A stretch of 64,000 bases of DNA. Origin: Polynucleobacter sp. CS-Odin-A6 (lineage in GTDB: Bacteria; Pseudomonadota; Gammaproteobacteria; Burkholderiales; Burkholderiaceae). The stretch covers positions 496,001 through 560,000 of the forward strand of contig NZ_JACVPD010000001.1 of NCBI RefSeq assembly GCF_018882095.1. Reading direction: 5' to 3'. Below the pieces are notes generated by a model. That model had not been told where the DNA came from, did not search any database, and saw only the letters and a list, made by a program, of their open reading frames with translations. Every line of letters starts with the position of its first letter. Positions within the stretch are counted from its first letter, which is position 1. Below, in pieces: positions 26,374-34,789 of the stretch. The position numbers and the translations under genes were made by a program.

Positions 26374-26751
26374 ATGTGGCTATCTATTTTTGCAATTTTC
26401 TGTGGTGCTGGTCTCGGCGCATTATTGAGAGCGGGATTTAATCTTGCAACGGTCAACATTGTCTCAACACTCCCTCTCGGGACCTTCATCGCAAATATGG
26501 TGGGTGGATATATGGTGGGTATTGCTGTAGCATTTTTTGGCAATAATCCAAGTCTATCTCCCGAGTGGAGGTTGTTGGTAGTTACTGGTTTTCTAGGAGG
26601 CCTCACTACATTCTCTAGTTTTTCAGCTGAGGTGGTGGGATTTATGCAGCGTGGTGAAGTCACTTGGGCGCTGGGAACTGCACTCTTACATTTAGTCGGC
26701 TCCCTAGTCCTCACCTTCTTAGGTATTCTGACTTACCAGGCCCTTAAGTAA
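26374..26751 (+). CDS. crcB: CrcB/Fluc fluoride ion channel
   Basis: Small inner-membrane protein of 125 residues with four hydrophobic segments. The Fluc motifs GTFIANMVGGY (about residues 35-45) and GFLGGLTTFSSFS (about 70-82) are present; the second holds the central sodium site and the fluoride-lining Phe residues. It works as an antiparallel dimer to export fluoride. I see no room for a fluoride riboswitch directly upstream, as the dioxygenase gene ends ten bases before the start. Confidence 0.93.
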   Translation: MWLSIFAIFCGAGLGALLRAGFNLATVNIVSTLPLGTFIANMVGGYMVGIAVAFFGNNPSLSPEWRLLVVTGFLGGLTTFSSFSAEVVGFMQRGEVTWALGTALLHLVGSLVLTFLGILTYQALK

Positions 26752-26792
26752 GCCCTTAAGTTAGCACTTTAGTTCAGATTACTCAGGCTTGA

Positions 26793-27770
26793 TTATTCAG
26801 GTTTAATGTTTCCGGCTTTGACTACCGCACTCCATTTGGTAGCTTCAGATTTAATCAAGGCCGCGAAATCAGCTGGTGTGCCACCTCCAATTTCATTTCC
26901 TTGGGAAAGCATGAGCTCTCTGAGTTGGGGATCTTTGAGAGCCTCATTAGCTGCTTTATTGAGTTTCTCAATAATGGGCTTGGGTGTCCCCGCTGGCGCA
27001 ATGAATCCCTGCCAATTTAGAACTTCAACTTTCGGGTAACCTAGCTCCGCAAAGCTAGGCACATTCGGGAAGAGGGGAGACCGCTTCTTACTAGTAATCG
27101 CAATGGGACGTAACTTATCTGCTCTAATGCTGGGGACAGCTGAGTACATCTGATCAAACATCATATCGACATTACCAGCCATTAAATCCGTTAGCGCTGC
27201 AGAGCCACTCTTATAAGGCACGTGAATCATTTGGATTCCGGTATTTTGCATAAAGAGTTCTGCTGAAAGTTGATGGCTGCCTCCAATACCACCCGAAGAA
27301 AAGGTGAGTGTGCCTGGCTTTGCCTTGGCTGCAGTCACAATATCTTGAATCGTTTTATATTGTGAATTCGGGTTTACTACCAACATCAATGGACCCTTTT
27401 CAATCAATATGATTGGGGCGAGATCCGTTTCTGGGTCATAACGTAGCGTGCCAAAGAGTGTTTTGTTCACTGCCAATGGCGCAAAATTTCCCATGCCAAT
27501 GGTATAGCCATCTGGAGCAGCTCTGGCTACAAATTCTGTGCCAATATTACCGCCAGCACCTGGTTTGTTATCGACAATAATCGGTTGCTTTAGCAGCACG
27601 CTCATGCGGACCGCTAGTTGCCTACTCCGAGAATCAGCGCTACCACCGGCGCCATACGGCACGACTAAATTAATGGGTTTATTAGGGTAGGTCGTTTGTG
27701 CTTGCAGGGTTGGCACCGATACTAGCGCCAAGCCTATCATCGACCTGCTGAGAAGTGTAGAGAGTTTCAT
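26793..27770 (-). CDS. Bug/TctC-family periplasmic binding protein
   Basis: Periplasmic binding protein of 325 residues with a signal peptide (cleavage near TLQAQ) and the family stretches YPNKPINLVVPYGAGG and VDNKPGAGGNIGTEFVARA, then IHVPYKSGSAALTDLMAGN. Its start codon overlaps the stop of the CHR transporter half by four bases, so the two are translationally coupled. It is the last gene of a leftward unit of six. Ligand unknown. Confidence 0.92.
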   Translation of the reverse strand: MKLSTLLSRSMIGLALVSVPTLQAQTTYPNKPINLVVPYGAGGSADSRSRQLAVRMSVLLKQPIIVDNKPGAGGNIGTEFVARAAPDGYTIGMGNFAPLAVNKTLFGTLRYDPETDLAPIILIEKGPLMLVVNPNSQYKTIQDIVTAAKAKPGTLTFSSGGIGGSHQLSAELFMQNTGIQMIHVPYKSGSAALTDLMAGNVDMMFDQMYSAVPSIRADKLRPIAITSKKRSPLFPNVPSFAELGYPKVEVLNWQGFIAPAGTPKPIIEKLNKAANEALKDPQLRELMLSQGNEIGGGTPADFAALIKSEATKWSAVVKAGNIKPE

Positions 27771-28288
27771 ATGAATCCCATGGTTCCAAGGGCTGCGCCC
27801 AGTGCAATTAAGTATAAGGGGTGCCAGCGAGTAAACACTGTCAATCCAATGGTGAGTATCGTGAGTCCATAGGCAGCATAACTATGATTGATTTGCAATG
27901 CAATCTGCCAGGCTGAAGAAAGCACTAGGCCAATAGCCAATGCAGCTGCCGCATATTGGATCATCCTCTTTTTATGTTCGTCGGTCATGCTCAGAATCAG
28001 CCGTTGCAAAAAGTACACCAAAATGGAAGATGGCCAGGCAATCGCAAAAGTAGCGAGAAGAGCCCCAATGACACCTCCAACATGCCAGCCAATTAAGGTG
28101 ACAGTCATGAAGTTTGGACCAGGAGCGGCCTGAGCAATGGCAAAGTAATCTGCAAACGTTTGCAGGTCAATCCAATGCTCTTGGTAGACAGATAAATTTA
28201 AGAGGCTAGGAAGTAGCGCATTAATACCACCAAAGGCAATCAGAGAAAAGGCTGAGAGCTTTAGAAATAAGCTGATCAGGATGCTCAT
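27767..28288 (-). CDS. CHR (chromate transporter) family protein, half-size, second subunit
   Basis: Membrane protein of 173 residues with about six hydrophobic segments and the CHR signature IAFGGINALLP near residue 18 and APGPN near residue 57. I chose the ATG at 28288, which overlaps the stop of the upstream CHR half (ATGA); an earlier in-frame start would lie inside that gene. The two short CHR proteins correspond to the N- and C-terminal halves of full-length ChrA and probably form one transporter. Chromate is the known substrate of some members, but the context here is organic-acid metabolism. Confidence 0.88.
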   Translation of the reverse strand: MSILISLFLKLSAFSLIAFGGINALLPSLLNLSVYQEHWIDLQTFADYFAIAQAAPGPNFMTVTLIGWHVGGVIGALLATFAIAWPSSILVYFLQRLILSMTDEHKKRMIQYAAAALAIGLVLSSAWQIALQINHSYAAYGLTILTIGLTVFTRWHPLYLIALGAALGTMGFI

Positions 28289-28824
28289 CGTTTGCGCGCT
28301 TTTTGGTGGGCTAAAAACAAAGCAAGTGGGGAGATCATGAGCACTACCCAACCCAGATCCAGGTGAAAGTAGCTTGCAGCGATCACTGTAGCAACCACCA
28401 CCAAAAGCATTGCGGGATATCGAAACTCATCGCGCATCATTTTGATACCAGTAGAGGCAATTAGGCCTACGCCAACTGCAGAGATGCCTCTGAGTAAGCC
28501 TTGCACGCTCTCTAAATTACTGTAATGTTGGTAAAGGACTGCGAGCAACATGACAATACAGATAGGTCCGAGTGTGAGACCAAGTGCTGCAGCAAAAGCT
28601 CCCTTGGCCCCGCAGAGACGAGAACCAATACATACAGCAAGATTCAGAATATTCGGCCCCGGAACAATTTGACATATCCCTAGAATGGCGCTGAATTCTT
28701 CAGAGCTGAGTACCTTATCTTGCTCTACTAAAGTACGGCGAGCCCAAGGGAGAACTCCACCAAAACCGGACATCCCAATTTTGCTAAAGCAAATAAATAA
28801 CTCCGTTGGGGTGAGTGCTTTCAA
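28285..28824 (-). CDS. CHR (chromate transporter) family protein, half-size, first subunit
   Basis: Membrane protein of 179 residues with MSGFGGVLPWARR near residue 18 and IVPGPNILNLAV near 52, the repeated CHR motif. It is the first half of a split ChrA-like pair and overlaps the second half by four bases. It starts five bases after the 2-hydroxyacid dehydrogenase stop, so it is surely co-transcribed with catabolic genes. Substrate not proven. Confidence 0.88.
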   Translation of the reverse strand: MKALTPTELFICFSKIGMSGFGGVLPWARRTLVEQDKVLSSEEFSAILGICQIVPGPNILNLAVCIGSRLCGAKGAFAAALGLTLGPICIVMLLAVLYQHYSNLESVQGLLRGISAVGVGLIASTGIKMMRDEFRYPAMLLVVVATVIAASYFHLDLGWVVLMISPLALFLAHQKARKR

Positions 28825-28829
28825 AAGAA

Positions 28830-29804
28830 TTAGATCTTAAAGGGGTGTGGTACAGGTTTTTGATCGAGCCACGCTTCTAAAGTTTGGGTAATACCTTTTG
28901 AGAAAGCTTCAAAAATAGGTTCTGCAATAAAGCCCAAATGAGGAGTGGTTAATAGATTCGGAGTATTGCGCAGTGGATCATCTTTTGGCAATGGTTCAAT
29001 ATCAAAGACATCAATTGCAGCTTGTCCAGGACAGCCCTTTTTAAGTGCAGCACTTAAATCTGTCATATTAATGAGCGCTGAACGGGAAGTGTTTACTAAA
29101 ATAGAATCCGCTCGCATCAAAGCAAGTTGATCGGCGCTGATAATTCCCTTAGTGCCTGGTCCAGCTACTAAATGCATCGTCACTACTTTGGAAGTGCTGA
29201 GTAATTCATCAAGGCTAACGGATGTCGCATTTTCTGCGGCAGCGCGTTCGGGTGTCATGCGTGGACTCCAAGTCACCACCTCCATACCAAAAGCGTGACC
29301 AACTCTAGCAACTCGGCTACCAATTGCACCTAAACCCATGATGCCGAGCCGCTGACCAGAAAGCATTGGAAGTACGGAGAGCTCATCACGCCAGCCACCT
29401 GAGGCAATCAGTTTGTGCTCTTCAATTAAACGCTTGGATGCGCCCAAGATTAAAGCCCAAGTCAGTTCGGCAGTGGTTTCTTTAGATGGACCGCCGGGCG
29501 AACAAGCTATGGGGATATTTCGTGCGATCAATGCAGCTGCATCCAAGGTGCCATTACGCTCGCCTGTGAACATCAGGAACTTGAGCTTTGGCAATCTAGC
29601 GATCATGGCTTCATTAAATGGAGCCCGATCACGCACGATGGCAATGGCATCAGCATCTTTTACGGCTTCATACAAGGCCTCGTCACGAAGGGGCTCGTGG
29701 TGAAAGGTGAGGTTAGCGCGCTGTTCCAGATTCTCCCACTGGGAGAAACGACGCAGAGCACATTCGTAGTCACCTAAGATAACGATATTGGATTTTGTAT
29801 TCAT
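28830..29804 (-). CDS. D-2-hydroxyacid dehydrogenase family protein
   Basis: NAD(P)-dependent oxidoreductase of 324 residues with GLGAIG at 157-162 and catalytic residues Arg241 (NTSRSAL), Glu270 (DIEP) and His289 (TPHLGF). It belongs to the broad phosphoglycerate dehydrogenase-like family. It lies between MmgE/PrpD and the CHR pair in a leftward unit, suggesting oxidation or reduction of a 2-hydroxy/2-keto acid from the same pathway. It differs clearly from the paralog at 20072. Confidence 0.9.
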   Translation of the reverse strand: MNTKSNIVILGDYECALRRFSQWENLEQRANLTFHHEPLRDEALYEAVKDADAIAIVRDRAPFNEAMIARLPKLKFLMFTGERNGTLDAAALIARNIPIACSPGGPSKETTAELTWALILGASKRLIEEHKLIASGGWRDELSVLPMLSGQRLGIMGLGAIGSRVARVGHAFGMEVVTWSPRMTPERAAAENATSVSLDELLSTSKVVTMHLVAGPGTKGIISADQLALMRADSILVNTSRSALINMTDLSAALKKGCPGQAAIDVFDIEPLPKDDPLRNTPNLLTTPHLGFIAEPIFEAFSKGITQTLEAWLDQKPVPHPFKI

Positions 29805-29825
29805 AGTCTTTTCTTTGGAGTGGGT

Positions 29826-31199
29826 TTAATCTGGCGTGCAAAGGCTCAAGATCTTCTTGAGGTCAGGCGCACTTCCGATACTCCACAAAGCAGAAATTAA
29901 CTGGCGAGTTTTTTCTTTGCCAATGACTGGCTCAGTCAAGCCAATAAATTTCTGTTCTAAATTGCTATCGCTCATAGGGTTCTCGACAGATCCAATCGCA
30001 TTTTGAATGAAGATATGAACCTCTTGGCCATCTTTCAGAATTGCCTTAACGTCAATAGATGCTTCGCTGATAGAGGTATCCGTTGTAGCGTTTACTTTGG
30101 CGCGCAAAGCAACGACATCAGGACGGTTCACAATCTCATCAGCATATTCACCTTCGCCAGCCTGACCAAAAATCAGACCAACGGCACAACCATGGTAGAC
30201 ACTAAACTTGCCTTCTAGGCCATCTTTGGGTGTTTTTTTACCGGTTAATTCAAGTACTAGCGGGTGAGCGCGTAATTCAATTCGCTCAACCTCTTCTGCC
30301 TTAACCCCTTGTGCACGTAATTGAGCACAAGCATCAATAGCTGGATGAATCACAATTCCGCAAGCAAATGGTTTATAGGTATTTAAGGAAATCTCAAATG
30401 ATTTACCAAGCTCTCGATCAATTTCTGACCAATCACATTTGGTGGAGACGGTTTGCATATAGCCACGACCAGCTTCCAGGGCTTTAGAGCTAGCAGTAAA
30501 ACCATGTTTAGCTAATAGCGCAGAGAGTTGTCCGGCGCGAGCTGCGCCTCCTGGGTGAAAGGGTTTGGTCATGGTACCAAATTGCTCGCGCATACCCACT
30601 GGCTGAGAAGCGGCAATACCTAAAGCCATGGTAGTTTTCTGCACATCAAGCCCCATGAGACGTGCGCAGGCTGCAGCAGAGCCTAGCATTCCGGTAGAGC
30701 CGGTAATATGCCAACCACGATGGTAGTGGTCGGGATACATCGCATTACCAACACGACATGCAACATCAATTCCTAAAACGAGTGAGTCAATAATTTGACG
30801 GCCAGTGACATTCGTATGTTCGCCTAAGGCGAGGATGGCGGAAGCTACGGGTCCCGCTGGGTGAATGACGGTCTTCAGATGAGTGTCATCAAAGTCAAAA
30901 GTGTGTGAGCTGATACCGTTAATGAGTGCTGCACCGCCCATATCAACTCGGTCCTTCCTGCCCAAAATGCTGGCTTGAGGTGCCGGCTGAAACTCGCGAA
31001 TGGCAGCTAATGAGGATTCAACACTTTCATGGTTTGCTGCACCAATTGCACAGCCTAGCCAATTTAAAAACGTACGATGCGCCTCATGATCTACTTCCGG
31101 ACTCCAACCTTGACTGGCATGTGAGGTAACAAACTCTGCCAGTATTTTAGTCACCGGTGGTGCATTCATATCCGCTGCTGCTTGTATCGCTTGTGACAT
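29826..31199 (-). CDS. MmgE/PrpD family protein
   Basis: Cytosolic protein of 457 residues matching the MmgE/PrpD fold. HTFDFDDTHLKTVIHPAGPV, near residues 98-117, is the conserved active-site region, and FKPFACGIVIHPA-like sequence (TYKPFACGIVIHP) lies near residue 275. Known members include 2-methylcitrate dehydratase, cis-aconitate decarboxylase and iminodisuccinate epimerase. No other methylcitrate-cycle gene is nearby, so a propionate role is not supported; a different substituted carboxylic acid is more likely. Confidence 0.9.
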   Translation of the reverse strand: MSQAIQAAADMNAPPVTKILAEFVTSHASQGWSPEVDHEAHRTFLNWLGCAIGAANHESVESSLAAIREFQPAPQASILGRKDRVDMGGAALINGISSHTFDFDDTHLKTVIHPAGPVASAILALGEHTNVTGRQIIDSLVLGIDVACRVGNAMYPDHYHRGWHITGSTGMLGSAAACARLMGLDVQKTTMALGIAASQPVGMREQFGTMTKPFHPGGAARAGQLSALLAKHGFTASSKALEAGRGYMQTVSTKCDWSEIDRELGKSFEISLNTYKPFACGIVIHPAIDACAQLRAQGVKAEEVERIELRAHPLVLELTGKKTPKDGLEGKFSVYHGCAVGLIFGQAGEGEYADEIVNRPDVVALRAKVNATTDTSISEASIDVKAILKDGQEVHIFIQNAIGSVENPMSDSNLEQKFIGLTEPVIGKEKTRQLISALWSIGSAPDLKKILSLCTPD

Positions 31200-31251
31200 A
31201 GTATTTCCTGTTTTTATAAGTATTGAATGTAATCAGAATGGGTTAAAGAAT

Positions 31252-32253
31252 TTATTCCAGCTCAATATTGCGTACCTTGGCAACCTTGACCCAGCGTGCA
31301 ATATCTTCTTTTATGTAGTTAGAAAACTGCTCAGGCGTCATTGGCATCAGGGTCATCGCCTCGTTTGTCATCTGCTCAGAAAACTCGGGCATTGCTAGTA
31401 CTTTGTTTAATTCGACATTCAGTTTTTTTACAATGGCATCTGGCATATTGGCTGGGCCTGAAAGACCGTACCACTGTTGACCATCAAATCCTTTGTAACC
31501 CAATTCTTTAAAAGTCGGGATATTCGGTTCTGCTGAACTCCGCTTATCACCAGTCACAGCTAAGGCCCTCACTCGATTCGACTTGAGGTAGGGCATCGCA
31601 GCATACAAGGTAGGTAACATTGCTTGAGTTTGACCTGCGAGGAGATCGGTATAAGCAGGGCCTATGCCACGATAAGGAACGTGAACCATAAAGATGTTCG
31701 CTGCTAATTTAAATTGTTCCATGCCGAGGTGGGTTAATGTTCCTGGTCCAGCTGAACCATAACTTAACTTGGCAGGATTTTTCTTGGCGTACTCTACAAA
31801 TTCTTTTAGATTCTTAATCGGCAAATCTGGGTTAATGACGAGTGCATTCGGTGTAGCACCGATCATGCCAATTGCGGTGAAATCTTTGATGGCATCGTAG
31901 GGTAGTTTGCGTACAGCTGGGTTGGTGCCGTGGCTTCCTACATAAGAAATCATCAGAGTGTAGCCATCTGGAGCTGCCTTTGCAATGGCTTGGGACGCAA
32001 TTACACCACCCCCGCCCCCAATGTTTTCAACAATAATGGTTTGACCTAGATTTTTGGATAGCCGTTCGGCAACCTTACGTGCTAAGTTATCAAGCCCCCC
32101 TCCAGCCGCCACTGGAGCAACTAATTTAATGGGCTTGTTAGGATAGTTTTGCGTTGATTGCGCGGTAGCATTTAAGCTCACAATGAAACCCAGACTTAAA
32201 AAAATGAGGGTAGATAAAAAAATCGGCACTTGCCGATTGAGGGTATTAGACAT
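31252..32253 (-). CDS. Bug/TctC-family periplasmic binding protein
   Basis: Periplasmic binding protein, 333 residues from ATG 32253. A longer frame from 32331 would put 26 polar residues ahead of the signal peptide. The signal ends near NATAQ and is followed by YPNKPIKLVAPVAAGGG and VENIGGGGGVIASQAIAKA, with VHVPYRGIGPAYTDLLAGQ later. It is probably the first gene of the leftward unit with MmgE/PrpD, 52 bases downstream. Ligand unknown. Confidence 0.9.
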   Translation of the reverse strand: MSNTLNRQVPIFLSTLIFLSLGFIVSLNATAQSTQNYPNKPIKLVAPVAAGGGLDNLARKVAERLSKNLGQTIIVENIGGGGGVIASQAIAKAAPDGYTLMISYVGSHGTNPAVRKLPYDAIKDFTAIGMIGATPNALVINPDLPIKNLKEFVEYAKKNPAKLSYGSAGPGTLTHLGMEQFKLAANIFMVHVPYRGIGPAYTDLLAGQTQAMLPTLYAAMPYLKSNRVRALAVTGDKRSSAEPNIPTFKELGYKGFDGQQWYGLSGPANMPDAIVKKLNVELNKVLAMPEFSEQMTNEAMTLMPMTPEQFSNYIKEDIARWVKVAKVRNIELE

Positions 32254-32369
32254 GTCTGGAGTCCAGAGGAGATTTAAGATTAAGTTTCTTTGATGGATGG
32301 ATTTTACTATTGAATCGACCCAAGTCAGCATGCTGGGTTTGGTGGATAAGTCAGCTTAAGCCCCCTTAT

Positions 32370-33137
32370 TTAGGCAGTGAGCTTTTTTCTGATGGAGCGT
32401 TCCATGGGAATGGTATCCAAACTAGGTTCTAAAGCTTCTCGTTCATCAAATACAAAGCAGCTGCCGGTGTAATGCGCTGAGCCCACTTCCTCGAAGTATT
32501 TTAGGATGCCCCCTTCTAATTGATAGCTGTGTTGCATGCCAATTTCACGCATGTAGAGCCCAGATTTTTCACAGCGGATTCCGCCAGTACAAAAGCTCAC
32601 CAAAGTTTTATCTGCTAATGTTTCTTTTTGTGCCGTAATAGCTTCAGGAAATTCGGTAAATTTATTGATATTGAAGTGCAGGGCATTTTCAAAAGTGCCA
32701 TACTCCACTTCAAATGCATTGCGTGTATCAATCATGACAACGGGGCGACCTAAATCATCGGTGCCACGGTCAAGCCACTCTTGTAATTTCTTTGGAGAAA
32801 TGAAATTCGCGCGACCTTCTTCTGGTCGAATCATCGGGTGATTCATGCGAATAATTTCATTCTTGATTTTGACCAACATCTTTTTGAATGGCTGGGTTTC
32901 AGACCAGCTCTCTTTGACTTGAATTGGTTTAAAGCGAGGGTCATCACGTAGCCAATCTAAGAAGCTCTGTAACTCTAATTCCTGACCAGCTAGAAATAGA
33001 TTAATGCCTTCGCCGGTTAGCAAGATTGTCCCTTTGAGTTGGTGAGAGTGACATTGATCCAATATGTTGGTACGTAGCTCTGTTAAGTTGTCTAAGCTGA
33101 CAAATAAATAGGCGGCTATGTTCAAAATGGGCTTCAT
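32370..33137 (-). CDS. trhO: TrhO, rhodanese-type tRNA uridine hydroxylase
   Basis: Cytosolic protein of 255 residues with an N-terminal ferredoxin-like domain (about 1-95) and a C-terminal rhodanese domain holding CTGGIRCEK, with the active cysteine at 183. This matches the YceA/TrhO family, which hydroxylates U34 of certain tRNAs as the first step to 5-carboxymethoxyuridine. I chose ATG 33137 (MKPILNIAAY); the longer frame to 33227 would run into the divergent gene's start. The C-terminus is basic. Confidence 0.88.
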   Translation of the reverse strand: MKPILNIAAYLFVSLDNLTELRTNILDQCHSHQLKGTILLTGEGINLFLAGQELELQSFLDWLRDDPRFKPIQVKESWSETQPFKKMLVKIKNEIIRMNHPMIRPEEGRANFISPKKLQEWLDRGTDDLGRPVVMIDTRNAFEVEYGTFENALHFNINKFTEFPEAITAQKETLADKTLVSFCTGGIRCEKSGLYMREIGMQHSYQLEGGILKYFEEVGSAHYTGSCFVFDEREALEPSLDTIPMERSIRKKLTA

Positions 33138-33226
33138 GTTCAATCTTTTTTGGCTATGGGCTCTATTATCAAACAAGCCGCCGAGAGGGTGGTAATCTTG
33201 CACTCTTAAGCGAAGGAGACCTAGCA

Positions 33227-34225
33227 ATGCAGATTCTATTGAAAATGGCTAAAAAAGCCTTGTTATTAAGCATATTGTTCATGACTAGTTACTCTATTGT
33301 GAGTGCTCAAACAGCTGGAGCTGGAGCTTGGCCTACCCAGAAGCCGATTCGCCTCATTGCGGTATTCCCGCCTGGCGGCTCTGTCGATCAAGTGGCGCGC
33401 ACTTTAGCCCCAGCCTTGCAGGCGGAATTGAAGCAAAACGTGATTGTCGAGAATATTGGGGGCGCATCAGGCGTCATTGGCACTGCAGCCATGACTAGAT
33501 CAGACCCAGACGGTTATACCTTTGCAGTGGTATTTGATACTCACGGAGTCAATCCAAGTCTAAAAGATAAGCTCCCCTACGATACGATTAAAGATATTGC
33601 GCCGGTCACTCTGATTGGTACCTCCCCGATGGTAATCGTTGCCAGTAAAAACTCTGGGATCACCAGCTTTAAGCAACTGGTAGAGCAATCGAAGGCTGGT
33701 AAGCAATTTAGTTACGGCTCTATCGGGGTTGGCAGTCTCGGACATTTAGCGATGGCTCGTTTGGCTAAACAGGCTGGCTTTGATTGGAATCACATCCCTT
33801 ATCGCGGCGGCGGCCCTTTGATGCAAGATATTCTTGGTGGTCAAGTCCAGCTAGCCATTGGCTCAGAATTCCTGGTTAAGCCCCATGTTGAAAGTGGCGG
33901 CATTATTCCTTTAGCAATCACTACTACCAAAAGATCTGCTGAGTTACCCAATGTTCCCACGATTGCTGAAAGTGGCTATCCTGGATTTAATGCGCCAGCG
34001 TGGTGGGCAGTATTGGCACCAGGAAAAACGCCCCCTGCCATTGTGAATGCCATGAATGCAGCAGTAATTAAAGCACTTAAGACGCCTGCTGTTTCAGCGA
34101 AATTAAAGACCCAAGGAATTGAAATTATTGCTGGTAACCCAGAGACTTTGCGCGATTTTATCGGCAAGCAAATCGGTATCTGGGGTAAGTTTGTGATTGA
34201 AAACAATATTAAAGAAACCCAATAA
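33227..34225 (+). CDS. Bug/TctC-family periplasmic binding protein
   Basis: Periplasmic binding protein of 332 residues. AAGGAGA lies eight bases before the ATG. The signal peptide ends near IVSAQ, and the mature part shows PIRLIAVFPPGGSVDQVA and VENIGGASGVIGTAAM, then NHIPYRGGGPLMQDILGGQ. It starts a rightward unit with the CMD-family gene nine bases downstream and the methyltransferase after that. Ligand unknown. Confidence 0.91.
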   Translation: MQILLKMAKKALLLSILFMTSYSIVSAQTAGAGAWPTQKPIRLIAVFPPGGSVDQVARTLAPALQAELKQNVIVENIGGASGVIGTAAMTRSDPDGYTFAVVFDTHGVNPSLKDKLPYDTIKDIAPVTLIGTSPMVIVASKNSGITSFKQLVEQSKAGKQFSYGSIGVGSLGHLAMARLAKQAGFDWNHIPYRGGGPLMQDILGGQVQLAIGSEFLVKPHVESGGIIPLAITTTKRSAELPNVPTIAESGYPGFNAPAWWAVLAPGKTPPAIVNAMNAAVIKALKTPAVSAKLKTQGIEIIAGNPETLRDFIGKQIGIWGKFVIENNIKETQ

Positions 34226-34234
34226 AGGTGAAGT

Positions 34235-34786
34235 ATGACTGAGCGTTTAATTCCTTATCAGCCAATGGATCTAGCGGAGCCCGCCGAGCTGGTGGCAGCA
34301 ATCCGCAAAAGGCGCGGTGGTCAATTTATTAACTTAGATCGGATGTTGTTGCACAGTACCCCTATTGCAGAGGGCTGGAATCATTTCATTGGTGAGATAC
34401 GCAACAACCTCTCTTTAGATCCGAAGTTGCGCGAGCTCGCCATGTGCGGCGTTGCTGTTCTCAATGGCGCTGAGTATGAGTTCTTTCATCATGCCCCTCC
34501 TTTTATCAAGGCTGGCGGTACCGAGGAGCAGGTTCAGGCGCTACGTTTAATTGGTCAAGATAGTTTTCCTGCTCAACTTTTTAGTCCGGTGGAAAACGAT
34601 GCGGCAGCATTGACATTTCAGATAACGCGCAATATTCAAGTGGATGGTGCTTTGATGAAGCGCTTACAACTTCTTTTAGGTAATACGGATACGGTTGAGT
34701 TAGTAACAGTCATCGCTGCATATAACATGGTCTCTCGATTTTTAATTGCGCTCGATGTCAATCCTGAGGAACATCCTCCCGGATAA
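34235..34786 (+). CDS. Carboxymuconolactone decarboxylase family protein
   Basis: Small helical protein of 183 residues similar to the CMD/AhpD fold: NLSLDPKLRELAMCGVAVLNGAEYEF at about residues 52-77 is the core of the domain, followed by HHAPPFIKAGGTEEQV. The CXXC pair of AhpD-type peroxidase partners is missing, so thiol peroxidase activity is unlikely. Such proteins accompany many organic-acid or aromatic pathways. It sits between a Bug protein and a methyltransferase. Confidence 0.85.
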   Translation: MTERLIPYQPMDLAEPAELVAAIRKRRGGQFINLDRMLLHSTPIAEGWNHFIGEIRNNLSLDPKLRELAMCGVAVLNGAEYEFFHHAPPFIKAGGTEEQVQALRLIGQDSFPAQLFSPVENDAAALTFQITRNIQVDGALMKRLQLLLGNTDTVELVTVIAAYNMVSRFLIALDVNPEEHPPG

Positions 34787-34789
34787 GTC

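Noticed and set aside
26340-26374. Fluoride riboswitch before crcB
   Set aside because: Only ten bases separate the dioxygenase stop from the crcB start, and I see no riboswitch-like fold.
29826-31199. Assigning the MmgE/PrpD gene as 2-methylcitrate dehydratase prpD
   Set aside because: No prpB, prpC or acnD-like gene is near, and the family has several other known activities.
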